A stretch of 64,000 bases of DNA. Source: Tetrahymena thermophila SB210 (lineage: Eukaryota; Ciliophora; Oligohymenophorea; Hymenostomatida; Tetrahymenidae). Of this stretch, positions 37,713-48,607 are shown one piece after another (the first letter of the stretch is position 1; each line of letters starts with the position of its first letter). The notes beneath the pieces were generated by a model. It was given only the letters and a program-made list of their open reading frames with translations. It ran no database searches and was not told where the DNA came from. The stretch lies in NCBI RefSeq assembly GCF_000189635.1, contig NW_002475958.1, forward strand, positions 62,001-126,000. The letters are read 5' to 3'. The translations under genes and the position numbers were made by a program.

Positions 37713-38312
37713 TTCTTTGATTGGATATAACTTGTTCTTTCTGCTTTTTGCCTAGTAAATAAATAAATAGATATTATTTTTGAAATCTATTTATAAAATT
37801 GTTAACTTTAATTTTTTTGATTTTATTTTTCTTTTAATATATGATATATTTTAATTATATTTCAATCATCTACTCAATTTAAGCTAATTAATTAGAACTA
37901 CCTTGAATCCGAAATATAGAGTATGTATGTACATACATACATTGTTTTATTTTTATAATTAATAAACACTTTTATTTCCTCCATAATTATGTGAGAGTTT
38001 CAAGTGTGTATTTATCTACAAGTAAAAATCACTTTAAGAATAAATTGGAATCTATCAATCAATCAATCAGACACAGACAGACAGAATACGTAATAAATAA
38101 AAATGTTAAAAAATTCCACTAAAAATTTTGCTTTTTTTATAGATTTTTACTACTAAAGATTGATAGAAAATGAAGAAGAATCAAACTCTATTTTAAAAAA
38201 ATTTTAATAAAATAAGTCTCAGAAAATTTATATAAAAAACACGATATAAATTATATTTTAAAAGGAACTTCGAAATTAAATCAATATTTTAAATACTTTA
38301 TAAATAAAGTAT
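37713..38312. other. Intergenic with a 20-bp perfect palindrome
   Basis: Upstream region of the ULK-like kinase. It contains the palindromic microsatellite at 37,921-37,940 and ATCA/ACAG short tandem units at about 38,055-38,085. No gene. Confidence 0.6.
37921..37940. repeat. Palindromic GTAT/ATAC microsatellite
   Basis: GTATGTATGTACATACATAC equals its own reverse complement over 20 bases. It is two mirrored runs of a 4-base unit, about 210 bases upstream of the ULK-like kinase start. Confidence 0.8.
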
Positions 38313-40333
38313 TCATTTTGGATTTAAACCTAAAGATGTAAAATATTGTTGCAAAAGTTAAGAAACATCCTCATGCATCTCACCTTTATTTTCTTCATAA
38401 GTTTTTAAAATATAATCTTTGAAGTCTTGATGGAGATTTTCTTTTACTTCAATAACATTTTCATTTAAAATTTTTAAAATATTGACCAGTAGAGTTTATA
38501 TTTCTTCTGAAGACCCTTTCTAATGTTTTAATTTCTCTAAAATATAGCTTTAATAAATCTAATTTTCAAGTTGGCTCTTTTTAATTATGAAATAAAGGAA
38601 ACTCAACAAAAATTGTGAGTCGCAATTCTATTCATCTGCTTGTAAAACATAAATTATTTTTTCTTCGCGCAGTAAGTCCATAATTCTATCTGAAAATTCA
38701 TCATCTAAATTAAATAGAAAATATTTAGATAAATTAATTTAGAAAATTTAATTCAGGATGGATAGTAAAATTATTAAAATAATCAAAAAATTTAAAGGTA
38801 ATTCTAAAATTAGGATTTTTTAAATATTATTTACCACTTTTAGTCGCCAAAGTGAAGAAAATTATTCCTAAACTATTTAAATCCAAAGGATTTGTTTCAA
38901 AGTAATATAATATGTTTTCAAAAGTAAGTTTATCAAGAGCATCAGAGTAAGAATAAGCAAAGTAAATCTTGGCAATTTATTCTTAATTATAGTTAGGAAG
39001 ATAACTAAGCAAATATTGTTTGTATTTTTCAAGAATGTGAGCATCTAAGCATTTAGATTTCGAAAAAATAAAGAAAATTTAAGGGATATAATCCCTCTTC
39101 AAAGAGATCATATCACTTTCTGACAAGTCTTTAAGTTTTTATAGAGCGTATTCATATAATTCTAAGTTTTATCTTCCTTAATTGTAAACATCAAGGCACA
39201 TATCAAGCCATTAATTCATGTACAAGGGTTATCTATTTTCTACATCCTTTGAAAAATCAATTACATCTTTTTTATCAGTAGAATTTTTACTTTCTATCTA
39301 TTTTTAGATTTCTTTATCTTACTCAATTAATCTTTTTTCAAAGTAGATGCATACTTATTCAAAATATTCTGATCCAGACAAAAATATAACATGATCCATT
39401 ATTTGATACAACTTTTTTATTTAAAAAAAGTTATTTTTTAAAATAAAAAAAATACTCAATCAAACTCTTAAAAATAAGAATAATAAATTTCTATTAATAG
39501 AATTTGCAAAGATATTTTATTACTTTTTAAGGGCAGTAATAGTTGATGTCCTCTGTAATTTTCTCAGTCAAAAGATTAATTAGCTGTTCTAAGTCTTCAC
39601 TCATTTGTAGTTTTTAGTCTTTAGCATGTAAAAAAGCAAACTTTAGAAGAACACAGAAATATGCTGATAAATCTGGATGAAGTATTTCGAGCTATTATTT
39701 ATATTTTTATGCGTTTCTAGAAAGAATTTAAAAATTAAGATCTAAATGAGGATTTAATCCATCTTATTTGCTTTCTTCAGTCAAGAATGGCACTAAATAC
39801 AAGTATCCTATCTTAATTACTTCATTGATGTCTAATGAATCTATTTATGATTCTACAGATTTCCATATTGGCTCAATATATTTTCTAAATTCTTTATGAC
39901 TTATTACACGGTAGTTTGAAGCGATTAACTCAAAATAATCTTGTATTTTATAATTTTTTTCAGCAATAGCTTTCAAAAATATTTACAACCCTAGTTTTAT
40001 TTATGAGTGATGTGCTAAGTCTAGGGACTCTACAACTTTAGTGTACTAAGAAATGACTACAACACTTTCAACTATTTATTCCCATGACAATTTTTCTAAA
40101 TTTTCTTTTGTGTACAAGTTTAGAACATCTTCATATTCTATTTGTTTTCTATTATAAATATTCTTGCTGATTTCTGACAACTACTTTGAAAGACAAAAAG
40201 AGTAGTAAGGAATTCGGCATAAATTTTTATGTGCAGAAGTTATTTAGACTTATTATGTCAGGTTGGCTAAGACATATGAATTAGCTAAGATCTTTTACTG
40301 CTTATAAACTAAATTTGATATCTTTCTGATCAT
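38313..40333 (-). CDS. Predicted mitochondrial all-helical protein, unknown function
   Basis: Three exons fit in phase: 40333-39524 (270 codons), 39411-38835 and 38704-38313, with introns of 112 and 130 nt; 592 residues. The N-terminus MIRKISNLVYKQQKILANSY is rich in Lys/Arg and lacks acidic residues, as in mitochondrial presequences. The rest is helical with repeated patterns such as LSWEQIVESVVVISQYTK, INEVIKIGYLYLV and NQEQIAKIYFAYSYSDALDK. These recall the helical repeats of FAST-kinase/RAP-type organelle RNA proteins, but I see no RAP domain at the C-terminus (QYFTSLGLNPK). The first acceptor (AAAAAAG) is weak, so exon 2 might begin a few bases away. Function unknown. Confidence 0.75.
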
Positions 40334-40944
40334 TGATTTACTTAAGTAATACCTTTAATCTATCTAACAATTATTAATTTTTAATATTTAAGAATCTTGA
40401 TAAATTTTGTTAATTTAATATTTATCAGCTTTTAGTTTATTTTTTATTTAATGAAAATAATTAATCAAATAAATCAATCAACACTAGTGAATTAGTATGT
40501 ATTCTTATAGATTTAATTAAAATAAAAATGACTGAATATTTTGTAATAATTAATAATTTTTAAAATTAAAAGAGCTAGTTTGAATAAAATAAACAAATTC
40601 TTGTATTTTCTAAATGGCTAAAATTAATTGAGAGTTTTTTAGAAAATATGAATATCAGCTTTAATTTCGTAAATAAAAAAATAGGACACTATTGAGCATA
40701 AAATAATACCTAGTTGTATGTAAATTAATTCTTTATTACATTTTGAGTCTTAAGAAGTTAATTAAATCATTAATCTCCACTTGAATATAATCTTTTTATA
40801 ATTCATCTATTAGCTGAAGTTATTTTTAGAGATTTTATGTATTGTTAAAATATTGAGGAAAATAAATAAATAAATAATTAAATATCGATAGTTGACAAAT
40901 AACAATAATTTACATAAAATTAATAGGTATAATCTCCATTTCTG
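40334..40944. other. Divergent promoter region
   Basis: 611 bases between the mitochondrial-protein gene (minus) and the OSR1-like kinase (plus). AT-rich; no further feature seen. Confidence 0.6.
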
Positions 40945-42914
40945 ATGAATTAAAAATAAGATTCTTAATATCCATCTTCAGCAAGCGGTAAAAATTCTAT
41001 TACCAAAAGAATCTTATCTATGAGTTTTATTTTTTAAATCATTTATTTTATTTAAACAATAGATTATAAGCTCATTTCAGGTCTTGGCAGCGGATATTTT
41101 GGTATTGTAATTCGAAGAATCTATCAATTCAATATTTTATTTATTTTTCTGTAGCCCAATATGATTATTTGCAAGACTGTTAATTAATATTCCTGCAATA
41201 AAGCACTAGAATTATCTCTTATTTATCACATTAGCTAATATAAACTGTTAACTATTTAAAAAATAAAAGGTTTGGAAAGTATAGGTTCTGACAGGACCCC
41301 ATAAGGGTGAGTTTGTTGCTGTCAAAAAAATAGATATGGATAAGCAAACAGATAGCAAAATGGATGAAATCAGAGTAAAAATAGATATTTTATATTTGTT
41401 AATATACACAGTTTAAAAATGATATTAATATTCTATTCATAAATATCCAAAAGAAAAAAATGTTGCTTCTTAATGTACTTAATCATCCTAGTTTATTACC
41501 ATATAAAATAGCATTCGTTACAGGAAAAGAACTTTGGGTTGTTTTTAGCATAATGGATGGAGGCTCTATGGAGCTTCTACTAAAGAACATGTATACTTAA
41601 GGCATAAAGGATATCAATTTATTAGCAACTATAATAAAGGAAACATTATTAGGAATTGAATATTTGCATTAAAACAATTAAATTCATAGAGATATTAAGT
41701 CAGCGAATATACTACTTGATTCTGAAGGAAAAATAGCTCTTTCAGACTTTGGTCTAACTACTAAGCTAAAAAAAAATAAAAAACACAACACAGCTGTAGG
41801 ATCAGTTTGTTGGATGGCTCCAGAAGTCCTCGATGACAATATATTTTACGATACCAAAGCTGATATTTGGTCTTTAGGTATTACTGCATATGAATTAGCT
41901 TATGGAAAACCTCCCCATTCAGAATGCCCTACAATAAAGGTAGAAATCTTTTATAAAAGCATTTAATATAGAATATGTATTTTATTCTAATACAATTTTT
42001 CTTAAAAAAAGGCTGTTTTGAATATTTTGAATGAAGATCCACCTAGGTTAAATAAAGAAGACGGTTGGGAAGATTCTTTTTAGGAGTTTATTGAGGCTTG
42101 CTTACAAAAGGAACCAGCTCACAGGTAATTTAACTATTTATAAATAATATTGCAAATATTCTTTAAAAATTATCAAATTATTTAATTTTCAACTAAAAAA
42201 TAGAAAAACTGCTACAGAATTACTCTAAATGAAGTTCTTTAAGCTAGCAAAAAACAAAGAATATATTAAAGAAAAGATAATCAAAAAATTAGATCCATTA
42301 GATAAAAGAGTAGATTATTATTTAGCAAATTTAGTTAAAGATAGTTTTGTAAAAATCATTTTTTGAAAAATAGATTGATCCATAAGTAAAGACAATGGCA
42401 GAATAGGAATTAAAGACTAGTAAATCAGTATCTCAAAACAAAATATAGTAATTTAATATTAAGAATCTAGAAAGAATTGATTGCACAAATTTAAAAATTT
42501 TAAATTGAGAATTAACACAAGAAAAATAAATTTCAAATTATCTATCATTAAAATAATAAAGCTATTTAAAAAAATCAAAACTTAAATATTTTATTTGAAA
42601 ATTTTAATGTTCTAATTTAGAGAATATGTGTTAATTTATATTAATTTCCTAATAGATGGGATTTCACAGAATCTACTGAAAATCCTGATTACATGGGAGA
42701 TTTAGATACTCAAGAAGGAGATTCAAAAATTAATAAAAAAATGTAATAGTTTAATGCACATAGAAGTAAATAAGATTAATTTAAGTTTATAAATTATCTA
42801 ATTAATATTTACAATTAAGATGACTTAGCCTCTAAATAAAATGGAGAGAAGCCAAATTAAAAAAAATGTAGCGAAAATTATGATGAGTTTTAGTTAGGAG
42901 AAGAAGAAAAATGA
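40945..42914 (+). CDS. STE20-type protein kinase, OSR1/SPAK-like
   Basis: Eight exons: 40945-40987, 41063-41106, 41270-41374, 41454-41939, 42012-42124, 42204-42309, 42374-42447 and 42656-42914; 409 residues. A 25-nt intron (42349-42373) instead of 42310-42373 would also stay in frame and add 13 residues. Features: GLGSGYFGIVWKV glycine loop, Lys48 in VAVKKI, HRDIKSANIL (141-150), DFG (161-163), SVCWMAPEV activation end and DIWSLGITAYELAYGKPP. After the domain, FFKLAKNKEYIKEKI matches OSR1-type kinases, and WDFTES resembles their short aromatic-acidic motif. No C-terminal CCT docking domain is seen; the tail is Gln/Asp/Lys-rich. Relatives control ion transport and cell volume; that role here is inference. 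Confidence 0.85.
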
Positions 42915-43830
42915 ATAAAAAAATCCTTGTTATAATTATTAATTATGTTTATATAATGTATTTATTTTCTATCTATATTTTTTCCCTTTTCAAAAATAAA
43001 ACAAATAATAAATTATTTATGTAGCTAGTTAACTATAGACAATCTAATTTCTTCAAAATAAATATGACCTAATTTAATTAATTTCTTATCAAATATGTCG
43101 TAATATTTTTAAGTAAAAAAAATAATGGGATTTTATTTATGAGATTAAAAATTATTTGGTATAGATAAATAATTTTATTTCAAATAATTTAATCAAAAAC
43201 TTTGATTAAGTTTTTTTTTGGAAAAAATAAATTAAGATATGATTGAAAAATGAGTATTTATTTATTTTATAAGTAAGTAAATAAAACAAATTATATTGAA
43301 ATTCGTTTAAAAGAATATTTTATACTAATTTAATTAAAAGTTTTTATAATGATTATTAAAAATAAAACGCTCTTGATAAAACTGAATAGAATTTGATGAA
43401 ATTTAAATAATATTTAAAGTTAAAATGGTGGAAGATGAAAATCCATTTAATGTAACTAATTTTAAAGTAGAAACTTAAAACAAGTAGCTGAAATGATTAG
43501 CTTTCTTTCTATTATTTAACTTCAGCTCTTTTCTTAATAAATGATGATCAAATTTTTTTTTTTATGTAGACGCAATATTTGAACCTATGAAATCTGAATA
43601 AAATAATAGTCCTCTATTAAATAAAATTCTTCTCTGATAATTCAAATCGACAAAAATTAAAATAAAGAAATAGCTGCTTTTTCATATAATTATTTGATTT
43701 CATTTAAATTGGCAATTTGTTTAAAAAGAAAAAAGAATACCCTACGAAAGCAAACATAATTTATTTAAAATAATTCAAATATAATAGAAATATTCTAAAG
43801 TTCAACTATTTAAAATACACAACAAGCTAA
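42915..43830. other. Intergenic or 5' leader of the PB1 gene
   Basis: Contains an ATG at 43,425 with a short frame and a good-looking acceptor at 43,569 (tttttatgtag), but no phase joins these pieces to the PB1 exon. They may be untranslated leader exons. Confidence 0.5.
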
Positions 43831-45229
43831 ATGAAATTGGAATAGATGATCAATTATAAAGTTAGTTACGAAGACTAATTTAAAAGATTTTCTTTAAACG
43901 CCTCAAATACTAATTTTAAGGAATTTTGTGATAAGTGCATAAGAATTTTCAATATATAAGCAGACTAGACTATTTTAGTTAATTTTTATGTAAGAAGATA
44001 TTTTCTTTTCTTGATTTTTAAATAATTAATTACATTATTTTTAATAAAGGAAAATGACAAGCAACTCATCATAAGAAATGAAGTCGATTTTGCTCTTGCA
44101 GTGAATGCTAATATTCATAATAACAAATAAAAATCTATCTCATTTAAAATTTCTACTGTGCCCGCTGAAACCCAACTCAGTCAAAGTTAAGTTTTTGATT
44201 ATAAAATATAAGAATCTGTTAGTAAATAAGGGGACTCTAATAATATTGAATTTACCAAAGAAGGTACTTATTATATTTTAAATTAAATTATTCTTTTTTT
44301 TATGGCATCACATTAATATATCATTTTATAAATAATTAGAATTATAAACCATTCTAGAAAAGGGACTCAATGATCCTGATAGTGATAAGATTTTGAATTA
44401 GATAGCTGACTCTATTTCTCAATCACAAGAAGAAATCTAAATAAAATATTCTTCTCTAATGTACATAGCAGCTCTTTTAAAATAAAAGATCCTTAGAATC
44501 CGCTAATCCAAATATTAATATTAATAACAACAACAAAATTAAGAAATAAATTAAAATGAATTATAAAATTCTACTCATTAGAGTACATAAAATGATAATA
44601 TTTATGAAAGTGTGTGTAATTAAGATGGATCGTTTTTAAACAATACACAACTCAAAATTAAAAAACTGGAAGGAGCTGATATATTTGAAGAATTTAATGC
44701 ATCAATAACTTCTTCATAATAGAATTTAAAGTAAAGCTTTGAAAATATTTTTAATTAATTTAATCAAAGCATATAACTATTAACTTAATCTATGAAACAT
44801 TAAGTTAGAATAAATAATGATGATAAGATTTAAAAAAAATAATATTCTAATAACTTCGAATAAGGGGAAAATTAAAAAAATTAAAAAATAAATGCCCTTT
44901 CTTAATTTGCATTCCTTTCAGAATATGTTGATAACATCGATGAAAAGCTTGAGGCATAAGAAAAGCAATTGATAGAAGAATAAGATTGCGAAAACATTTT
45001 AATCACTAACCTGAAAGATAAAATTTAAGAACATGCTGAAACATTAAAAAGAGTATCAACAATTCAAAATAAAGAATCCCATCAATAAAAAACAAATTTA
45101 TTTGATAACATCATAAAGCAAGTAGATGATGGGCTTGATAATGAACTACGCGGCCCATTTGCAACAGAAAATTAGAAAACTTAATAAAATAATGATAGTA
45201 ATTACTAAAAGATCTACAACTCAAATTGA
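43831..45229 (+). CDS. PB1-domain protein with coiled-coil C-terminus
   Basis: Exons 43831-43989, 44050-44263 and 44340-45229 (introns 60 and 76 nt) give 420 residues in phase. The start is the first ATG of the open frame (MKLEQMINYKVSYEDQFKRF). Residues of about 7-85 fit a PB1 domain: a Lys in the first strand (YKVSY), then FKEFCDKCIRIFNI, then a reduced acidic OPCA-like stretch (YENDKQLIIRNEVDFALAV). PB1 domains make head-to-tail contacts between signalling or autophagy adaptors. The remaining ~330 residues are Gln/Asn/Glu-rich and helical (DIFEEFNASITSSQQNLKQS; YVDNIDEKLEAQEKQLIEEQ), consistent with a coiled-coil scaffold. No ZZ, UBA or kinase domain is seen. Partners unknown. Confidence 0.78.
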
Positions 45230-45897
45230 TTGATTATTAAGGAATTTAAATTTTTTTAAATTATGCCTTTTAATTCATTCAATAACATTTGATTCATTCA
45301 AAATAAATATAATTTACAGAATTAATCAAAGGTAAAGTCACTAATTAAAAACTAACTAACTCACTCACTTAACAATAACATAATCAAATAAATTTACAAT
45401 TATTTTCAAATCAAAATTAATTATATTATAAAATTTAATTTATTTTCTGTATATATATCATGTAAAAATTCTTAAAACAACCAATAACTGAACGTAAATA
45501 TTTTCGAAATAATTATTGATATGAGTTAGCTCTTGAGTAATTTATTTTTATCATTTTAGATAAAGTTAGTTAAAAATACAATAATAATTACTTTAGTATA
45601 GAAAAATCATTAATAGATACATAAACTTTTCTGATCAGATAGAAATTGAATTTTAAATTTTATTTAAATATTTTTTGGCTTGATAAATTTAGTTTTAAAT
45701 ACTTAAATATAATTTTATCCTTCAATTTAGAAATATTTATTTAAATTTATTTTAAGGAATAAAGTAAATTGTAATTTATATAGCTATTATAGAGTTTTCG
45801 TATCCCAAGATGCAATAAACATTTAATATATAAAAAATATTCTTTTTTATAAATACATTTATTAGAAATAATTTTGTTATTTATTAAAATAAGTTAA
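45230..45897. other. Intergenic between convergent genes
   Basis: 3' regions of the PB1 gene (plus) and the phosphatase (minus); AT-rich, nothing else recognised. Confidence 0.6.
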
Positions 45898-47897
45898 TCA
45901 TTAAATGTTTTTGTTTGATGATGAACTTATGTCTATAAAATTAATTTCAGATTTTATTTATCTCCTGCTTTAATACTCCGACTAATCATTTTTTATATGC
46001 TATCCTACTAATATATGCTCTGGTTTTGTTTAGAGACTCTTTTTTATTGTGCTACTATATGATATTTAAGAATTCTTTTTGTCTGAAAATTATTTTTCCT
46101 TTCCTTCTATAATACATGCAGTTCGATTAAATATTCTGTTAAAATATGAATTATCAATCATATCATGTAATACCATTTCATTTAGCCAAGCATTTAGGAA
46201 TTAATAAAGATTAAAAACTACTTAATTAGCACACTCTGTACTGAGAAAAGATCTTTAGATAAATAAATGATCTAATTCTTATCTCTTTCCAAGTACTGAT
46301 ATACATATTCTGAGTATAAATTAATTTATAATCTATATCGTTAAATTGTTTTTATGTAAATTCCTCAAAATAAATTCTAAAAACTTAGAGAGAATAGAGT
46401 ATTCATATCTTCCTAGTAATTAAACGATACTTTCATCAGCAAAAACTATTTCTATACTCTTTGACTCCTAAAGATATTCATTTAATTTTATCGCCGATTC
46501 ATTCTTAATAACCTAAAGGTTTTTCTAGTCAAAAAAATCTAGCAAAACTTGTGATAAAACTCTAACATCACTAAAATGAGAAAATTACCACTAAAAAGTA
46601 TTTATTTATTCCTAAAAATTATTAAAATAATAATTTTATTTACTTGTATAAAAAATCTGTTAAGCTTATATTTTTTAATTTAATTTAATTTAACTTGATT
46701 GAGAAATAATTTACTTTCAACAATGATATTTACTATTCCTGAACATTGCTCCATTATTGATTACCAAATATATCTTTGTTGTCTATATCATAGAAACTAT
46801 GACAAAGTTGGGTAGCATTTATTTTGTTATTTTCCATCAAAAATTCTAATCTATTAAGAATTTAATACATTATGTGAGGTTGATACCTTGATAATGTTTT
46901 TGTCTTACCAAAAACTAACTTTTCTTGAGCTTAAATTAATTGTTCAATTTTAATGAAATTTTTTTACTAAAAACTTATCCTACTGCTAATTATAACTTTT
47001 AAAATTTTATAAATTAATATATTAATGTATGTTCCTAATTAATTACATTCTTCAAACTTCTTTAAAAAAACAAGTTGTTTGGATTTGGTTAACCCACCAG
47101 CTCTCTTTGATCTAAATAAATCTCTAGACTCAACAGCTGTCATATTAAATTTAAGTATTAACCAGGATGCTATTAAAAGACCTGTTCTTCCAGTACCAGC
47201 ATGGCAATGAACTGAAATCTATTTAGAAAAACAACCGTTTTATCTTAAAAATAATAAATAATTCTTTAATTACCTTCATTCCTTAACTAATTATAAAATC
47301 TATATGCGTTAATATTTTGATCATATGGTCTAAACTTGTAACTTCCATATCAGTCCATCCAAAATTAAAATAGAAAATACCATCTATTCCATTTAATAAA
47401 AATTTATATTTTAAAAAGTGCAACTAATTCTATGAAAAACAAAATATTGAATTGATTGATATTGCTTACGATCTGTAAATTCTTCTGGCCTGTAAGTAAA
47501 ACCACTTTCTTTTATTATTTTATCACCACAATAAGGATGCTATTTATAGTAAGTTTTATTTAAAAAAATAAATTTGCTGCAGTTTCAAATATGTAGATAG
47601 AATTACTTCACCAGGTAATTACAAATTAAATACTGCCTTGATATGAGCATGCTAAAATTGTTCAATAATTCCATATTCTTTTATAATTCTTGAAGAAGGT
47701 CTTTGCATAGCTAAAATTTCAGGTGTTATCCAATCTGAATTAAGACCATGTATTGCATTTTTATGAGGATTTTTTAGATAATTTTCCTTAGAACAGCTCT
47801 TTCCACCACAAAACAAACATAAAAACTTAGATTTCTGAGAGAATTCTTCAACTTTTATTTTAGATTTTTCTAATGTCTTACTTCTTGCGGCGCTCAT
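45898..47897 (-). CDS. Dual-specificity protein phosphatase, PTPDC1-like
   Basis: Five exons in phase: 47897-47607, 47539-47470, 47383-47274, 47218-46734 and 46570-45898; 542 residues. The N-terminal block FCGGKSC... GLNSDWITPEILAMQRPSS, then FNLQLPGEHPYCG, ESGFTYRPEEFTDHGIFYFN and FGWTDMEVTSL, follow the order seen in the animal PTPDC1 family. The active-site loop is complete: HCHAGTGRTG (Cys and Arg of CX5R). The C-terminal ~270 residues are helical and not recognised. In human cells PTPDC1 has been linked to centrosomes and cilia, which would suit a ciliate; that role is inference here. Exon 4 reads on past the conserved domain without an intron. Confidence 0.9.
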
Positions 47898-48607
47898 TTT
47901 AATCTGTTTCAGTTAAAATCATACAATAATTAACTATAAAATAGCTTTATTATTTTTAAAACTTACATGTAAAAAAGTATATTGACTATTATGTATTAAA
48001 TTAAGTTTTTATATTTCTCAGTACAGCTTTGAAAGTATGATCAACTATTTTGGAATCTAACTATTTTTCTTCTACACTCCTTTTTATTTTTTAAGTTTTA
48101 ATAATATTTTTTACAAATTTTTTTTCTGGACAATATAAATTTATTAATATTATTAGAAAATTATGTTTGATAAAAAAAATACTAAATCTAATTCTTAATA
48201 CTCGAAATCTAATTACTTAATATGCAAATAATATATTAATGTATTAAATAAATATTATTTCTTCACCTTAAACATAAAATAAAAAAAAAACAGAAGAAAT
48301 ATAATGAAAATTACTCACTTACATAAATGATTTAAAAAAATAATTTTGTAAATAAGATATTCAATTTAAAATGAGCGAATTTTTTTCTTATCAATTCAAT
48401 CATTTGTAAAAAAAAAATAGATTTGTTAAAACTGATCTTTTTATAATTTCACATAAGTTAGAATATAAAATAAATTGTAAGTATAAAAATTAAAATAGAT
48501 AGATAGATAACTAGATTTATTGAAAAATATAATATGATCCAAGTAAGTTTAAATTTTGTAAACTAATTTGCATAACTTAAGCTAAATCCTAACTTAATAT
48601 CAATAAA
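47898..48607. other. Intergenic
   Basis: Upstream of the phosphatase and downstream of the pseudokinase, both on the minus strand. It contains a short GATA tandem (agatagatagata, about 48,498-48,510). No gene. Confidence 0.6.

Noticed and set aside
43425-43640. Upstream ATG and exon-like pieces before the PB1 gene
   Set aside because: No combination of visible donors and acceptors joins them in phase to the PB1 exon; kept only as possible untranslated leader.
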